A stretch of DNA of 64,000 nt from positions 88,410 to 152,409 of the forward strand of contig CAXUKS010000006.1 in NCBI GenBank assembly GCA_964251675.1, in the 5' to 3' direction. The notes below the pieces were generated by a model. The model worked only from the letters and a program-made list of their open reading frames with translations, ran no database searches and had not been told where the DNA came from. Below are positions 56,411 to 63,945 of this stretch, in pieces. The stretch comes from JANXMY01 sp964251675 (GTDB lineage: Bacteria > Armatimonadota > Armatimonadia > Armatimonadales > Capsulimonadaceae). How positions within the stretch are numbered: position 1 is the stretch's first letter; each line of letters opens with the position of its first letter. Both the position numbers and the translations under genes were made by a program.

Positions 56411-56730
56411 TGGGCCCAGAGGGATTCGAACCCCCAACCTACCAGTTATGCCTCCCACTTCGGCTTTCGCCGCCCCTTTCGAGTTCGTGGGCTGGACTCT
56501 CTCTTCACCCGCGTGGGGTGCTTCCCCTAGAGTCTCTACACCTTCACCCGCTAATCGCCGGTGCTTGGCTCGGGATTGCCACGCTGTCACCAGCAGAGGG
56601 TTCCCCGAATTTGAGAAGTGATTTGCCGACAGATTGCTCCGCCGGTCGCCCTTTGGATCAGGCGCATATCCCAGAGGACGTAGCGCCGTGCCCGTTAAGC
56701 CGGCAGCTCTAACCGTTGAGCTATAGGCCC
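56411..56730 (-). tRNA. tRNA with CAU anticodon (Ile2 or Met), split by group I intron
   Basis: Exon 1 (56730-56698, 33 nt) and exon 2 (56450-56411, 40 nt) join into a 73-nt cloverleaf: acceptor GGGCCTA/TGGGCCC with the discriminator A, D arm GCTC-AACGGTTA-GAGC, anticodon stem GCCGG/CTGGT with loop CTCATAA, and T arm TTGGGGGTTCGAATCCCTC. CCA is not encoded. Anticodon CAU with A37-A38 favours the lysidine-type tRNA-Ile or an elongator tRNA-Met; distinguishing them needs modification determinants I cannot score. If splicing were one base later the loop would read TAT, but then the intron would not end in G. A TATAAT box lies at 56742-56747, and TTTTCTGTC follows the 3' end. Confidence 0.9.
56451..56697 (-). 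other. group I intron (IC3-like) in tRNA anticodon loop
   Basis: A 247-nt intervening sequence after U33. Conserved core elements in 5'-3' order: P region AAATTCGGGGAACCC (56598-56612), Q GGCAATCCCGAGCCAAGC (56580-56563), R GAAGGTGTAGAGACTC (56545-56530), and S GAGAGTCC (56501-56494), where GACTC of R pairs with GAGTC of S to form P7. The exon end GCCGGCU can pair with an internal guide GGGCACGGC just inside the intron with a U-G at the splice site (P1), and the last intron base is G. The Q and R strings are close to those of cyanobacterial and plastid tRNA-Leu introns. No homing endonuclease frame is present. Confidence 0.87.
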
Positions 56731-56741
56731 TCAACACGGCT

Positions 56742-56747
56742 ATTATA
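56742..56747 (-). promoter_or_regulatory. -10 box of the split tRNA
   Basis: TATAAT on the minus strand, 11 bases before the tRNA 5' end; TTCAAT about 17 bases further upstream may act as a weak -35. Confidence 0.68.
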
Positions 56748-56766
56748 GCACATTGAAGCCAAGTCG

Positions 56767-57282
56767 TCACCACACCCGCTTGGCCCAGCTTACCACGGTG
56801 TCGGCGACCGAATGGGCGAGGCCGCCCAGTACGAGGCCAATCAGGGCACACATGGCCCATGAGGGATGCGCCGCCGTCCAGTCGGTCGTCAGGCCCCAAA
56901 AGCCGCCGAGGACGGCGTCGCGGTTGACCGGGATATGGGCTTCCATCAAAAGCCACAGGACAACGCGCATCAAGGCCCACAGCATGACCAGAAAGTAAGC
57001 GACGCGGAAAATCGGCCCGAACCCGATAGAGTGCGACACCCAAGAGCGGTGCGGCACGCATTTCTGGTACGGCCACCAAATCCAGCGAAAGGCCCCCCAG
57101 CGTTTGTAGGCCAAGCAGTTCGTATCCAGGTCGTCCGAGAGCCAGAAGCCGGAAAACAGGTACGAGACCAGCCCAATCGCCAGCCCTGCGCCGTCTTTGA
57201 CCGGCGCAAGCCACCACCACAGGGGCACGGCCAGCACCGCCGTGACCACAGTAATTTTGTCATGTGTTCTGCCACTTGGCAT
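56767..57282 (-). CDS. DUF2227 membrane protein
   Basis: A 171-residue protein starting MPSGRTHDKITVVTAVLAVP. The PSGRTHD start, GFWLSDDLDTNCLAYKRWGA, PYQKCVPHRSWVSHSIGFGP and the C-terminal LGGLAHSVADTV contain the conserved His/Asp residues of DUF2227, a family of predicted metal-binding membrane proteins similar in style to the LexA-binding/phospholipase-like YdjM fold. Hydrophobic segments occur at about 12-27, 95-110 and 145-158. Function unknown. It follows mutL by five bases, so it is probably cotranscribed with it. Confidence 0.7.
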   Translation of the reverse strand: MPSGRTHDKITVVTAVLAVPLWWWLAPVKDGAGLAIGLVSYLFSGFWLSDDLDTNCLAYKRWGAFRWIWWPYQKCVPHRSWVSHSIGFGPIFRVAYFLVMLWALMRVVLWLLMEAHIPVNRDAVLGGFWGLTTDWTAAHPSWAMCALIGLVLGGLAHSVADTVVSWAKRVW

Positions 57283-57287
57283 CGAGC

Positions 57288-59213
57288 TTACCGACCAAAC
57301 TTTCGGTCCAAGTCGCCGTTGGGCAGCTCTACGATAATAGGCCGCCCGTGCGGGCAGGTGTAGGGGTTGTCGGACTTCATCAGGTCGGACACCAGGGCGT
57401 TCATTTCGTCGAAGGTCAGCGGGTCCCCGGCTTTGACGGCCATTTTGCAGGAGGCGGTGATTAAGACTTCCTCGGCAGGCAGGAGCAGGCGGCGGGACAC
57501 GGTTTTCTCGACTAATTCGTCCACAATTTCTTTCAGAACTTCTTCCGGGCCGCCCTGTGCTTTGATGTGCTTCTGGGCGACCGACGCAGGCACGGAGCGG
57601 ACCACAAACGAGTCGCCGCCGAACGGCTCCAAGTCAAACCCGGCGCGGCGCAGATCTTCCAGCCGCTTTTCAATCACCAGTGCCTCACGGCGCGACAGCT
57701 CCAGCGTAAACGGCAGCATCAGCCGCTGGGTAGGGACGCCCGCCCCGGCCCCTTCAGCCCCCGCCAGAAGTTGCTCGTACAGCACGCGCTCATGAGCGAT
57801 ATGCTGGTCAATCAGAACCAGCGCATCGTCGGTCTGAGCCAGAATATACATATTGCGCGTCTGTGCCAGCACGCGCAGGGAGTCCAGATTGTGCCCCCGG
57901 TAGTCCGCGCCCACGGTGGCTGCTGGCTGCGGAGGAGCCGGAGCGGACACGCTGCCGCCCTCGAAGGGGTCATCGTCGGCATCGCTAAACGGGTTTCCCG
58001 CAGGCCGGGCGCGGCTCTGGAACTCCTCGCGGAACGCCGTCATATCACGCGGCTCCTGCCGCGTGTTTCCCGCAGGCCGGGATGGTACACTCATCAGGGA
58101 TGCTTGCGCTTCCCCGGCTTCTCCAAATCTGGCTCCCCGCCCGTCAACAGTGGTGGAGGCGGGGGGGGCCTCCGCACGCGGGTTCATCTTCTGCGTCAGC
58201 GTCGGAACCAGCCCGCCCGCCATCAGCGCCTCCTGCACGGCTTTGTAGACCGCCGCGTAGATGTCCCCCTCGCGGGTGAAGCGCACTTCAGTTTTGGTCG
58301 GCGAGACGTTCACATCCACCTGCGCCGGGTCAATCTCAATGAGCACCACGGCGGCGGGGTAGCGCGTGCCGTGCAGCGTCTGGACGCTCTTGTACGCCTC
58401 GTCCAATGCACGGGTAACCGCCTTGTTTCGCACAAAGCGGCGGTTCACAAACGTATGCTGCGCCGAGCGCGACGACTTTAAAGCCGCCGGGGTTCCGATA
58501 TAGCCGGTGACGCGCAGGCCCGCGCCTTCATAGTCTAAAGGAACCAGATGCCGGGCGGTTTCGCGGCCAAAGACATGAACGCAGGCATCCATCAGTGCCC
58601 CGCCGCCGCCCGATGCAAACACTTCCCCGCCGCCATGCAGCAGCCGGAACGCCACATCGGGCCGGGCCAGCGCCAGCCGCTGCATCAGCTCCACAATATG
58701 GTTCAGCTCGGTGGACGACGACTTTAGGAACTTCAGCCGCGCCGGGACATTATAAAATAGATTTTCGACGGTGATGCTCGTCCCGGAACGTGCCCCGACT
58801 TCGGAGACTTCGTCGAGCGAGCCGCCCGCGCACCGAATTTGCACCCCGGCGCTCTCATCATCGCCTGCGATCTTCGTCACAATCGTCATCTGCGACACCG
58901 ACGCAATCGACGGCAGTGCCTCGCCCCGAAAGCCCATCGTCGTAATGGCAAACAGATCATCCGCCGTGCGTATCTTGGACGTGGCATGACGCTGCAAGGC
59001 CAGCACCGCATCCTCGCGCCCCATGCCCGCGCCGTCATCGGTCACACGAATCAGATACTTGCCGCCCTCATCCAGCTCCACTAAAATCTGCCGCGCCCCG
59101 GCATCCAGCGCGTTCTCCACCAGCTCTTTGACAGCGGCAGCAGGCCGCTCCACCACCTCGCCCGCCGCAATCTGGTTCGCCGTCGTGTCATCTAAAATCT
59201 GCACCGTCGCCAT
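57288..59213 (-). CDS. mutL: DNA mismatch repair protein MutL
   Basis: A 641-residue GHKL ATPase coordinating mismatch repair. N-terminal motifs: VVERPAAAVKELVENALDAG (catalytic Glu and Asn), VTDDGAGMGREDAVLALQRH, TMGFRGEALPSIASVSQMTI and GTSITVENLFYNVPARLKFL; QHTFVNRRFVRNKAVTRALD is the transducer region. Residues about 340-440 are an unconserved linker. The C-terminal dimerisation domain contains LVLIDQHIAHERVLYEQLL (DQHxxHE metal motif) and YTCPHGRPIIVEL, so it belongs to the endonuclease-type MutL used by bacteria without MutH. One detail differs: ITASCKMAVKAGD has Lys-Met where His/Arg-x is usual. First gene of mutL-DUF2227. Confidence 0.96.
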   Translation of the reverse strand: MATVQILDDTTANQIAAGEVVERPAAAVKELVENALDAGARQILVELDEGGKYLIRVTDDGAGMGREDAVLALQRHATSKIRTADDLFAITTMGFRGEALPSIASVSQMTIVTKIAGDDESAGVQIRCAGGSLDEVSEVGARSGTSITVENLFYNVPARLKFLKSSSTELNHIVELMQRLALARPDVAFRLLHGGGEVFASGGGGALMDACVHVFGRETARHLVPLDYEGAGLRVTGYIGTPAALKSSRSAQHTFVNRRFVRNKAVTRALDEAYKSVQTLHGTRYPAAVVLIEIDPAQVDVNVSPTKTEVRFTREGDIYAAVYKAVQEALMAGGLVPTLTQKMNPRAEAPPASTTVDGRGARFGEAGEAQASLMSVPSRPAGNTRQEPRDMTAFREEFQSRARPAGNPFSDADDDPFEGGSVSAPAPPQPAATVGADYRGHNLDSLRVLAQTRNMYILAQTDDALVLIDQHIAHERVLYEQLLAGAEGAGAGVPTQRLMLPFTLELSRREALVIEKRLEDLRRAGFDLEPFGGDSFVVRSVPASVAQKHIKAQGGPEEVLKEIVDELVEKTVSRRLLLPAEEVLITASCKMAVKAGDPLTFDEMNALVSDLMKSDNPYTCPHGRPIIVELPNGDLDRKFGR

Positions 59214-59314
59214 AGTCGTACACCTTCAAACTAGCCACGGGGCTGAATCCTCATGCTTTAAAAGAGCAACTCCCCGCCTGCGCGGGCAAGGAAAAAAGAG
59301 AGAGTCAAGGACAC

Positions 59315-59575
59315 TCATTTGCGCTGACGCTTTTGATACGCCTGTTCCTCACGGGCGACTTCTTCGGCCCTGTCTTCCAGAATACGCGACGGGCCAAGAT
59401 AGGCCATGCTGCCCATCAATGCCTGGATACGTGCCTTTTTTTCTTCATGGCTCTCTTTGGGCATAGCGTATTTTTCCCGCACGGCCTGCTCGGTCAATTC
59501 CACCGGCGTCCGCCCCTGCTCTGCCGCCGCTTTTGTGAGTACCATCTCGATTTCCGGGCTAAGTGTCAGTGTCAT
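59315..59575 (-). CDS. antitoxin-like small protein
   Basis: An 86-residue protein beginning MTLTLSPEIEMVLTKAAAEQ and continuing GRTPVELTEQAVREKYAMPK. The start (beta strand, then two short helices, sequence L-S-P-E-x-E ... L-x-x-x-A) is that of ribbon-helix-helix antitoxins. The C-terminal half is strongly charged. No PIN or other toxin gene follows. It overlaps by four bases a second, shorter gene of the same type, so two antitoxin-like proteins are encoded in tandem. Confidence 0.57.
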   Translation of the reverse strand: MTLTLSPEIEMVLTKAAAEQGRTPVELTEQAVREKYAMPKESHEEKKARIQALMGSMAYLGPSRILEDRAEEVAREEQAYQKRQRK

Positions 59576-59730
59576 GTTAGCTCTCCCTCTGCGTCTTCCT
59601 GCGCTTTCAACTCGTCCAGATGGCGCACAATCAGCGCCACGGCGTATTCTTCAATCGCCTGCCCCGCCGCAGACGCCAGCGCCCGCAGACGCGCTTCCTG
59701 CTCGTCAGTCAGCTCAATGGTGATGGTCAT
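59572..59730 (-). CDS. 52-residue ribbon-helix-helix-like protein
   Basis: A short gene reading MTITIELTDEQEARLRALAS, AAGQAIEEYAVALIVRHLDE, LKAQEDAEGELT. The pattern strand (TITIEL), helix (EQEARLRALA) and helix (IEEYAVALIVRHL) is a complete RHH/CopG-type DNA-binding unit. GGAGA lies 5-9 bases before the ATG, and its stop overlaps the next gene's ATG (ATGA). It is probably a regulator or antitoxin cotranscribed with the 86-residue protein. Confidence 0.56.
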   Translation of the reverse strand: MTITIELTDEQEARLRALASAAGQAIEEYAVALIVRHLDELKAQEDAEGELT

Positions 59731-60210
59731 GGGTTTCTCCAATCGCGTGAATGGCCCCGGCTAACTCTGTATACGCACACAAGCACGGTTTCATTCGGAG
59801 CAGGCTTGCCAGCACAATGCTTTTTTGCGCCGGGTGTGGCTTTGTTCCATAAATTACCTTGAGAGGCTTTTGAGAACACGCTCATCAATAGCAACTTCCC
59901 CACATTGGGGAGGTTCGAGGGGCTGAACCCCCTCGCTGGGGGGCGAAGCGCCTTGAACCCGCCTGCGCGGGTAAGGAGCAGAGAAGATAAGAAACGACCC
60001 TCTGACCTAATCGGTCTTATTCTTCCTAATCGGTTTTATTCTTCACCCGCGTAGGCGGGTTCAAGGCGCTTCGCCCCCCAGCGAGGGGGTTCAGCCCCTC
60101 GAACTTGACCCTCGACTTTCAGCAACGTTCGTTTCAGCAAAAACGCGCCATCACGAAACGGCTCCGCGCCGGTTTTTGGGGCAACCAAAAGCATGGGCAG
60201 ACTCCCCGCT
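59731..60210. other. gene-free stretch holding a palindromic element
   Basis: About 480 bp with no credible gene on either strand. Its middle is the 192-bp palindromic element (59913-60104). The flanks hold a possible -10 (TATACG) near 59771 and a T-rich stretch near 59821, but nothing I can assign. Confidence 0.6.
59913..60104. repeat. 192-bp palindromic (MITE-like) element with 60-bp arms
   Basis: Left arm (59913-59972) and right arm (60045-60104) are inverted copies over 60 bp with only one or two differences; each begins GTTCGAGGGGCTGAACCCCC from outside. Each arm can itself fold (GAGGGG/CCCCTC type, AAGCGCCTT). The 72-bp centre carries two 19-bp direct repeats, CCTAATCGG(T)CTTATTCTT at 60006 and 60025. 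No coding capacity. A short related segment (CCCGCCTGCGCGGGCAAGG) lies at about 59275. Confidence 0.92.
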
Positions 60211-60579
60211 TTATATCTTTGAGTTAAACACAGTTTGTGCTTCTCTCAGTGCTTTCAGCACTTGCTGGCGCTTTCCTTCGGCTTGAAGGTACAAGGGCAG
60301 TTCGTCAAAGTTGGTTTGACGTTCCCAGTGATCACCAATCGAATACCGCCCTGCATATAGAAAAGGAACCTTATCTAAGGTCCGTGAGCTAGGGTGTACT
60401 TTGAACGTATAATAGTCGATGTACTCTTGTATCTCTTCCAGCTTGCGGAATTGAAAGACAAACCCGCAGACCTCGGCGAAGTAAAGCCAACCGAGATCAA
60501 GGTCAGGCTGTAACTTGGAGCGTAGCCTGTCCTCTTTAGAAAGCGGTAAGTTATTTCGTTCCTTCCAGATACGTGCCAT
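60211..60579 (-). CDS. hypothetical protein
   Basis: A 122-residue protein starting MARIWKERNNLPLSKEDRLR. It contains LDLGWLYFAEVCGFVFQFRK, EEIQEYIDYYTFKVHPSSRT and LPLYLQAEGKRQQVLKALRE, an aromatic-rich fold with a basic middle. The E-I-x-x-Y-I-x-Y-Y-x-x-K-x-H-P-S pattern recalls small proteins of unknown function scattered in cyanobacteria and other phyla, usually single-copy accessory genes. GGGA lies eight bases before the ATG. Base composition is more AT-rich than neighbours, which suggests acquisition. It ends just beyond the palindromic element. Confidence 0.62.
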   Translation of the reverse strand: MARIWKERNNLPLSKEDRLRSKLQPDLDLGWLYFAEVCGFVFQFRKLEEIQEYIDYYTFKVHPSSRTLDKVPFLYAGRYSIGDHWERQTNFDELPLYLQAEGKRQQVLKALREAQTVFNSKI

Positions 60580-60600
60580 TTTGGTCCCACATCTCGTGCG

Positions 60601-61500
60601 TCAATAAATCACCTTGTTCAGCGGGTATTCGACCAGCCCTTGCGCTCCGGCGCGGCGAAGTTCGGGCAGGATGTGACGGACGGTTTTTTCGGGAATGATA
60701 GTCTCTAAGGCCACCCAGCCTTCTTCGTCCAATGGCGAGACGGTGGGCTTACGCAGGGACGACAGCAGTGCGATGACGGCGGCGAGGTTTTCCTGCGAGA
60801 CGTTCATCTTGAGGCCGACCAGCGTGTCGGCATCCAAAGCGCCCTGAAGCAAAAGCTGCAAGTTTTCGATCTTGGTGCGCTTCCAGTCGTCCTCCCACGA
60901 GTTGTGGTTGGCAATCAGGCGCGTGGTGCTTTCCAGCAGCGTGTCCACGATTTTGAGGCCGTGCGCGGCCAGGGTGCTGCCGGTTTCGGTTCCTTCCACG
61001 ATGGCGTCGACCAGGTCAGGGACTTTGACTTCGGTGGCTCCCCAGCTAAACTCGACGTGCGCGGTGACGCCGTGCTTCTCTAAATACCGTTTGGTGACAT
61101 TGACCAGCTCGGTGGCGATGCGCTTGCCTTCTAGGTCTTTTGGCCCGGCAATCGGCGAAGCGTGGGGCACGGCCAGCACCCAGCGGTAGGGGCGGGAGGT
61201 GGCTTTGGAGTAGATTAATTCACAGACTTCGTAGACATCGGCCTCGGATTCGACCACGTTGTCATGCCCGGTCAGGCCGCAGTCTAAGACTCCCATCGCC
61301 ACATAGCGGGCGATTTCCTGGGCACGCAGCAGAACAGGTTCCAGTTCGTCATCGTCCACCACCGGCTGATACGAGCGGGCGGACACGCGGAAGTCCCAGC
61401 CCGCTTTCTTGAAGAGGGCAAATGTCGCGTCTTGCAGGCTGCCTTTGGGGATGCCGATGCGAAGTTTTTTAGGAGAGGGTTGTGCGGCGTCATTGGTCAC
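60601..61500 (-). CDS. hisG: ATP phosphoribosyltransferase, long form
   Basis: A ~299-residue HisG catalysing the first step of histidine synthesis from ATP and PRPP. LRIGIPKGSLQDATFALFKK near the N-terminus and GTETGSTLAAHGLKIVDTLL (PRPP loop, about 180) are diagnostic; the last ~80 residues are the ACT-like regulatory domain of the long form, inhibited by histidine (MNVSQENLAAVIALLSSLRK, ALETIIPEKTVRHILPELRR). I take the GTG at 61500, with AAGGA 12 bases upstream; longer readings run into the divergent cyclophilin region. No other his genes are adjacent. Confidence 0.95.
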   Translation of the reverse strand: MTNDAAQPSPKKLRIGIPKGSLQDATFALFKKAGWDFRVSARSYQPVVDDDELEPVLLRAQEIARYVAMGVLDCGLTGHDNVVESEADVYEVCELIYSKATSRPYRWVLAVPHASPIAGPKDLEGKRIATELVNVTKRYLEKHGVTAHVEFSWGATEVKVPDLVDAIVEGTETGSTLAAHGLKIVDTLLESTTRLIANHNSWEDDWKRTKIENLQLLLQGALDADTLVGLKMNVSQENLAAVIALLSSLRKPTVSPLDEEGWVALETIIPEKTVRHILPELRRAGAQGLVEYPLNKVIY

Positions 61501-61644
61501 GGGTGAAGGGTCCTTAACGTGTAAAAGTATCTCTCTAGTATGGCGGATTGGCGGGGGGCAAGTCAACCGCCTGCCTTGACGCCCCCGGCGCGGCGTGCTA
61601 CAATGCAGGCACATCTTTTCGCCAATTCTCGACAAGGAGACTTT

Positions 61645-62226
61645 ATGCAGATTCGTTTTGCTCGATTGACACTCACCGCCACGGCGCTGAGCATGACCGT
61701 CCTCGCTGGCACTGCGTTTGCCGCGCCTGTCAAAAAGCCGATGGCAAAGCGCCCCGCCCCGCCCGCCGATGTTGTCCGCATGGTGACCACACGCGGGACC
61801 ATTTTGATCAAGCTGTATCCCAAAGATGCCCCCGTCAGCGTCGCAAACTTTGAAAAACTTGTCCGCAAAGGCTTTTACAACGGCCTGACGTTCCACCGGA
61901 TCACCGATCTGGACCCAAGCCAGCCCTCCAAAATCGTGCAGGGCGGAGACCCGCAGGGCAACGGCCAGGGCGGGCCGGGCTACAACATCAAAGGCGAATT
62001 TAAGTCTAACGGCTCCGCGAATCCGCTCACGCACGTCGCCGGCGCAGTGGCAATGGCCCGCTCGCAGGAGCCGAACTCTGCCGGGTCGCAATTTTATATC
62101 TGCGTCAACCCGGTACACTTTTTAGACCCGAACTATGCCGTCTTTGGCATGGTAATCAAGGGCCTGGACGTGGCTGGCAAACTGCAGGTTGGCGACAAAA
62201 TGACTAAAGTGACGATGGTGAAATAG
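61645..62226 (+). CDS. exported cyclophilin-type peptidyl-prolyl isomerase
   Basis: A 193-residue secreted proline isomerase for folding exported proteins. AAGGAGA precedes the ATG at 61645 and TACAAT (61600-61605) may be its -10. Signal peptide MQIRFARLTLTATALSMTVL AGTAFA. The cyclophilin core has RGTILIKLYPKDAPVSVANF, GLTFHRITD (catalytic Arg), VQGGDPQGNGQGGPGYNIKG, AMARSQEPNSAGSQFYICVN and AVFGMVIKGLDV, all active-site blocks. Divergent from hisG and 28 bases upstream of acyP, so possibly cotranscribed with it. Confidence 0.94.
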   Translation: MQIRFARLTLTATALSMTVLAGTAFAAPVKKPMAKRPAPPADVVRMVTTRGTILIKLYPKDAPVSVANFEKLVRKGFYNGLTFHRITDLDPSQPSKIVQGGDPQGNGQGGPGYNIKGEFKSNGSANPLTHVAGAVAMARSQEPNSAGSQFYICVNPVHFLDPNYAVFGMVIKGLDVAGKLQVGDKMTKVTMVK

Positions 62227-62254
62227 AAGCCCCGCGAGGGGAAGGAGCGACGCC

Positions 62255-62530
62255 ATGACAAAGCGAGTAGAAGCCCTGGTTTCGGGCCGCGTGCAGGGAG
62301 TGGGCTACCGGTATTACGCCGCCCATGTTGCCCAGGAGCTGGGCGTGGTTGGGACCGTGCGGAACACGCAGGATGGCGGGGTACAGGCGGTGGCTGAGGC
62401 CGAGGAAGCCTCCCTGCATGAGTTCCTGAAGTCTCTGCGGCACGGCCCGCATGCCGCCGAGGTCACGGAAGTGGCGACGGCATGGGGCGAGCCGACCGGC
62501 GAGTTTTCGGGCTTCGCGGCAGTCGCGTAA
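62255..62530 (+). CDS. acyP: acylphosphatase
   Basis: A 91-residue enzyme hydrolysing acyl phosphates. The active-site arginine is in SGRVQGVGYRYYAAHVAQEL (residues 10-29) and the catalytic Asn in GVVGTVRNTQDGGVQAVAEA (about 32-51), both intact. GAAGGAG lies 8-14 bases before the ATG. Small, single-domain, normal length. Followed immediately by a palindromic repeat that may terminate the transcript. Confidence 0.95.
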   Translation: MTKRVEALVSGRVQGVGYRYYAAHVAQELGVVGTVRNTQDGGVQAVAEAEEASLHEFLKSLRHGPHAAEVTEVATAWGEPTGEFSGFAAVA

Positions 62531-62531
62531 G

Positions 62532-62581
62532 AACCCCTCTCCCCGCCCTCTCCTTCAGAGAGAGCGGGGGGAGAGGTCTCT
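62532..62581. repeat. short palindromic repeat (CCTCTCCCC type)
   Basis: ACCCCTCTCCCCGCCCTCTC then CTTCAGAGAGAGCGGGGGGA and GAGGTCT: an imperfect ~50-bp hairpin between the convergent acyP and TPR genes. The left half matches the arm of the element at 5439-5562. Likely doubles as a bidirectional terminator. Confidence 0.7.
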
Positions 62582-63858
62582 TATTTGGAAATACGGGTCA
62601 GGTTTTGCTTGGCATCGGTCAGGTTCGGGTCTACGATCAGGGCCTGCTTGTAGGATGCAATCGCCTCGGCAACTTTGTTCTGCTTTTCATAGGCCAGCCC
62701 CTGATTGTAGGAATACCGGGCGTTGGACGGGTCGTTTTTGATCGCCTGCGCCAGCAGCGTCTGCGCCTCCTCGGTTTTGCCGTCTGGCAGCAGCAGGAGA
62801 GCCAGATTGGACTGCACCGAGGCCAGCGCCTTCGGGTCAGGCGGGGTCAGGGCGATGGCTTTACGATAAGCCGCTTCGGCGTCTGCCGACTTGCCCGCGT
62901 TCTGGTTCAGGATGCCGATATTGGCCCAGGCATTGAAGTTGTCCGGCTTGGCCTGCGCGGCGAGGTTGAACTCTTTGAGCGCCCCGTTTGTATTTTTGGC
63001 GGTTGCGGCGGCTTCGGCCAGCGCGATATGGGCATCAAACGGGTCATCTGTGCCGAGGGCCAATGCCTGCTGAAGCGCGGGAATGGCTTTGGCATCGCTG
63101 CCGGTCTGATGATAAATCAGGCCGGAATACAGCAGCGGCTGCGGATTTTTCGGGTCCAGCTTCGCCGCCGCCGAGAAGGCTTCTGCCGCTTCGGCGTGCT
63201 TGCCAGCTTTGTCGAGCGCGACCCCAAGCTGCATATAGGCCGGGGCAGTCGGCTTGGCTGTCACCGCGTTTTGCAGTACGGGCAGCGCCTCAGCGGTGTG
63301 TCCACCCTGGGCGAGTGCCAGGCCGTAGTAGTAGGCGGTGTCGCCGTCTTTGGGCTTTTTGGCGTAGGCCGCTTTGTAAACCTGGGCTGCTTTGTCAAAC
63401 TGCTGGGTTTGCAGGTAGGCTGCCCCGAGGTTTTCCCGCGAAACCCGGTCAGTGCCATCAAATTTCACCGCCGCTTCCCATTCGGGGATGGCATCGGCGA
63501 TTTTATTCTGGCGCACGAAAATATCGGCCATCAGTCGGTGTGCCTGGGCGTCTTTAGGGTTGTCTTTGATAAACCCTCGCAGCTCTTTGGCGGCTTGCGC
63601 GTAGTCTTTTTTATTGTAAGCATCGACGGCAGTATTGAACGCCTCACTATTGACCGGACCGTCGTTAAAGTTGCCCCTGCCTGCCCCAACTATCGCGCCG
63701 GTTGCGCCCTGCCGGTCCTGGGAGTTGTTAATGCTGCCCTGCTGGGCATAGGCCGATGGGCCGAGGAGCTGCGCTCCGCTCAGGCCCGCGAGTATCAATC
63801 CGGCTCCGAGGAGTCCCGTCACGGTTCGTGTCTTGCTCAAATGTTCGTTCTCCCTCAT
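62581..63858 (-). CDS. exported tetratricopeptide-repeat protein
   Basis: A 425-residue secreted or periplasmic TPR protein. The N-terminal TVTGLLGAGLILAGLSGAQL segment ends in LGPSAYA, a signal peptide. After a Gln/Asn-rich linker, about ten TPR units fill residues 70-420; clear ones are NTAVDAYNKKDYAQAAKELR, YYYGLALAQGGHTAEALPVL, MQLGVALDKAGKHAEAAEAF, WANIGILNQNAGKSADAEAA and YNQGLAYEKQNKVAEAIASY. TPRs act as protein-binding scaffolds; no enzymatic domain is present. Tail to tail with acyP across a palindrome and divergent from tRNA-Gly. Confidence 0.87.
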   Translation of the reverse strand: MRENEHLSKTRTVTGLLGAGLILAGLSGAQLLGPSAYAQQGSINNSQDRQGATGAIVGAGRGNFNDGPVNSEAFNTAVDAYNKKDYAQAAKELRGFIKDNPKDAQAHRLMADIFVRQNKIADAIPEWEAAVKFDGTDRVSRENLGAAYLQTQQFDKAAQVYKAAYAKKPKDGDTAYYYGLALAQGGHTAEALPVLQNAVTAKPTAPAYMQLGVALDKAGKHAEAAEAFSAAAKLDPKNPQPLLYSGLIYHQTGSDAKAIPALQQALALGTDDPFDAHIALAEAAATAKNTNGALKEFNLAAQAKPDNFNAWANIGILNQNAGKSADAEAAYRKAIALTPPDPKALASVQSNLALLLLPDGKTEEAQTLLAQAIKNDPSNARYSYNQGLAYEKQNKVAEAIASYKQALIVDPNLTDAKQNLTRISK

Positions 63859-63898
63859 GGTGTCTGTGTTCCTATTTTACCCGATTGCCGTCCGCCTA

Positions 63899-63927
63899 TT
63901 GACAAACACGCGCGGCAGGGCTATAAT
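63899..63927 (+). promoter_or_regulatory. consensus sigma-70 promoter of tRNA-Gly
   Basis: TTGACA (63899-63904), a 17-bp spacer and TATAAT (63922-63927), a perfect consensus, 18 bases before the tRNA. Confidence 0.88.
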
Positions 63928-63945
63928 ATCTTAGACAGACCGGAT

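Noticed and set aside
56450..56698. Anticodon TAT (tRNA-Ile decoding AUA) for the split tRNA
   Set aside because: This needs the intron to end in C after a splice one base later; group I introns end in G, and the CAU solution satisfies that rule with exon 1 ending in U.
56375..57220. 281-codon open frame on the minus strand over the split tRNA
   Set aside because: It crosses both tRNA exons, the intron and most of the DUF2227 gene in another frame; no protein resemblance.
59913..60104. Insertion sequence
   Set aside because: The inverted arms suggest mobility, but there is no transposase frame inside or beside it, so I list it only as a repeat.
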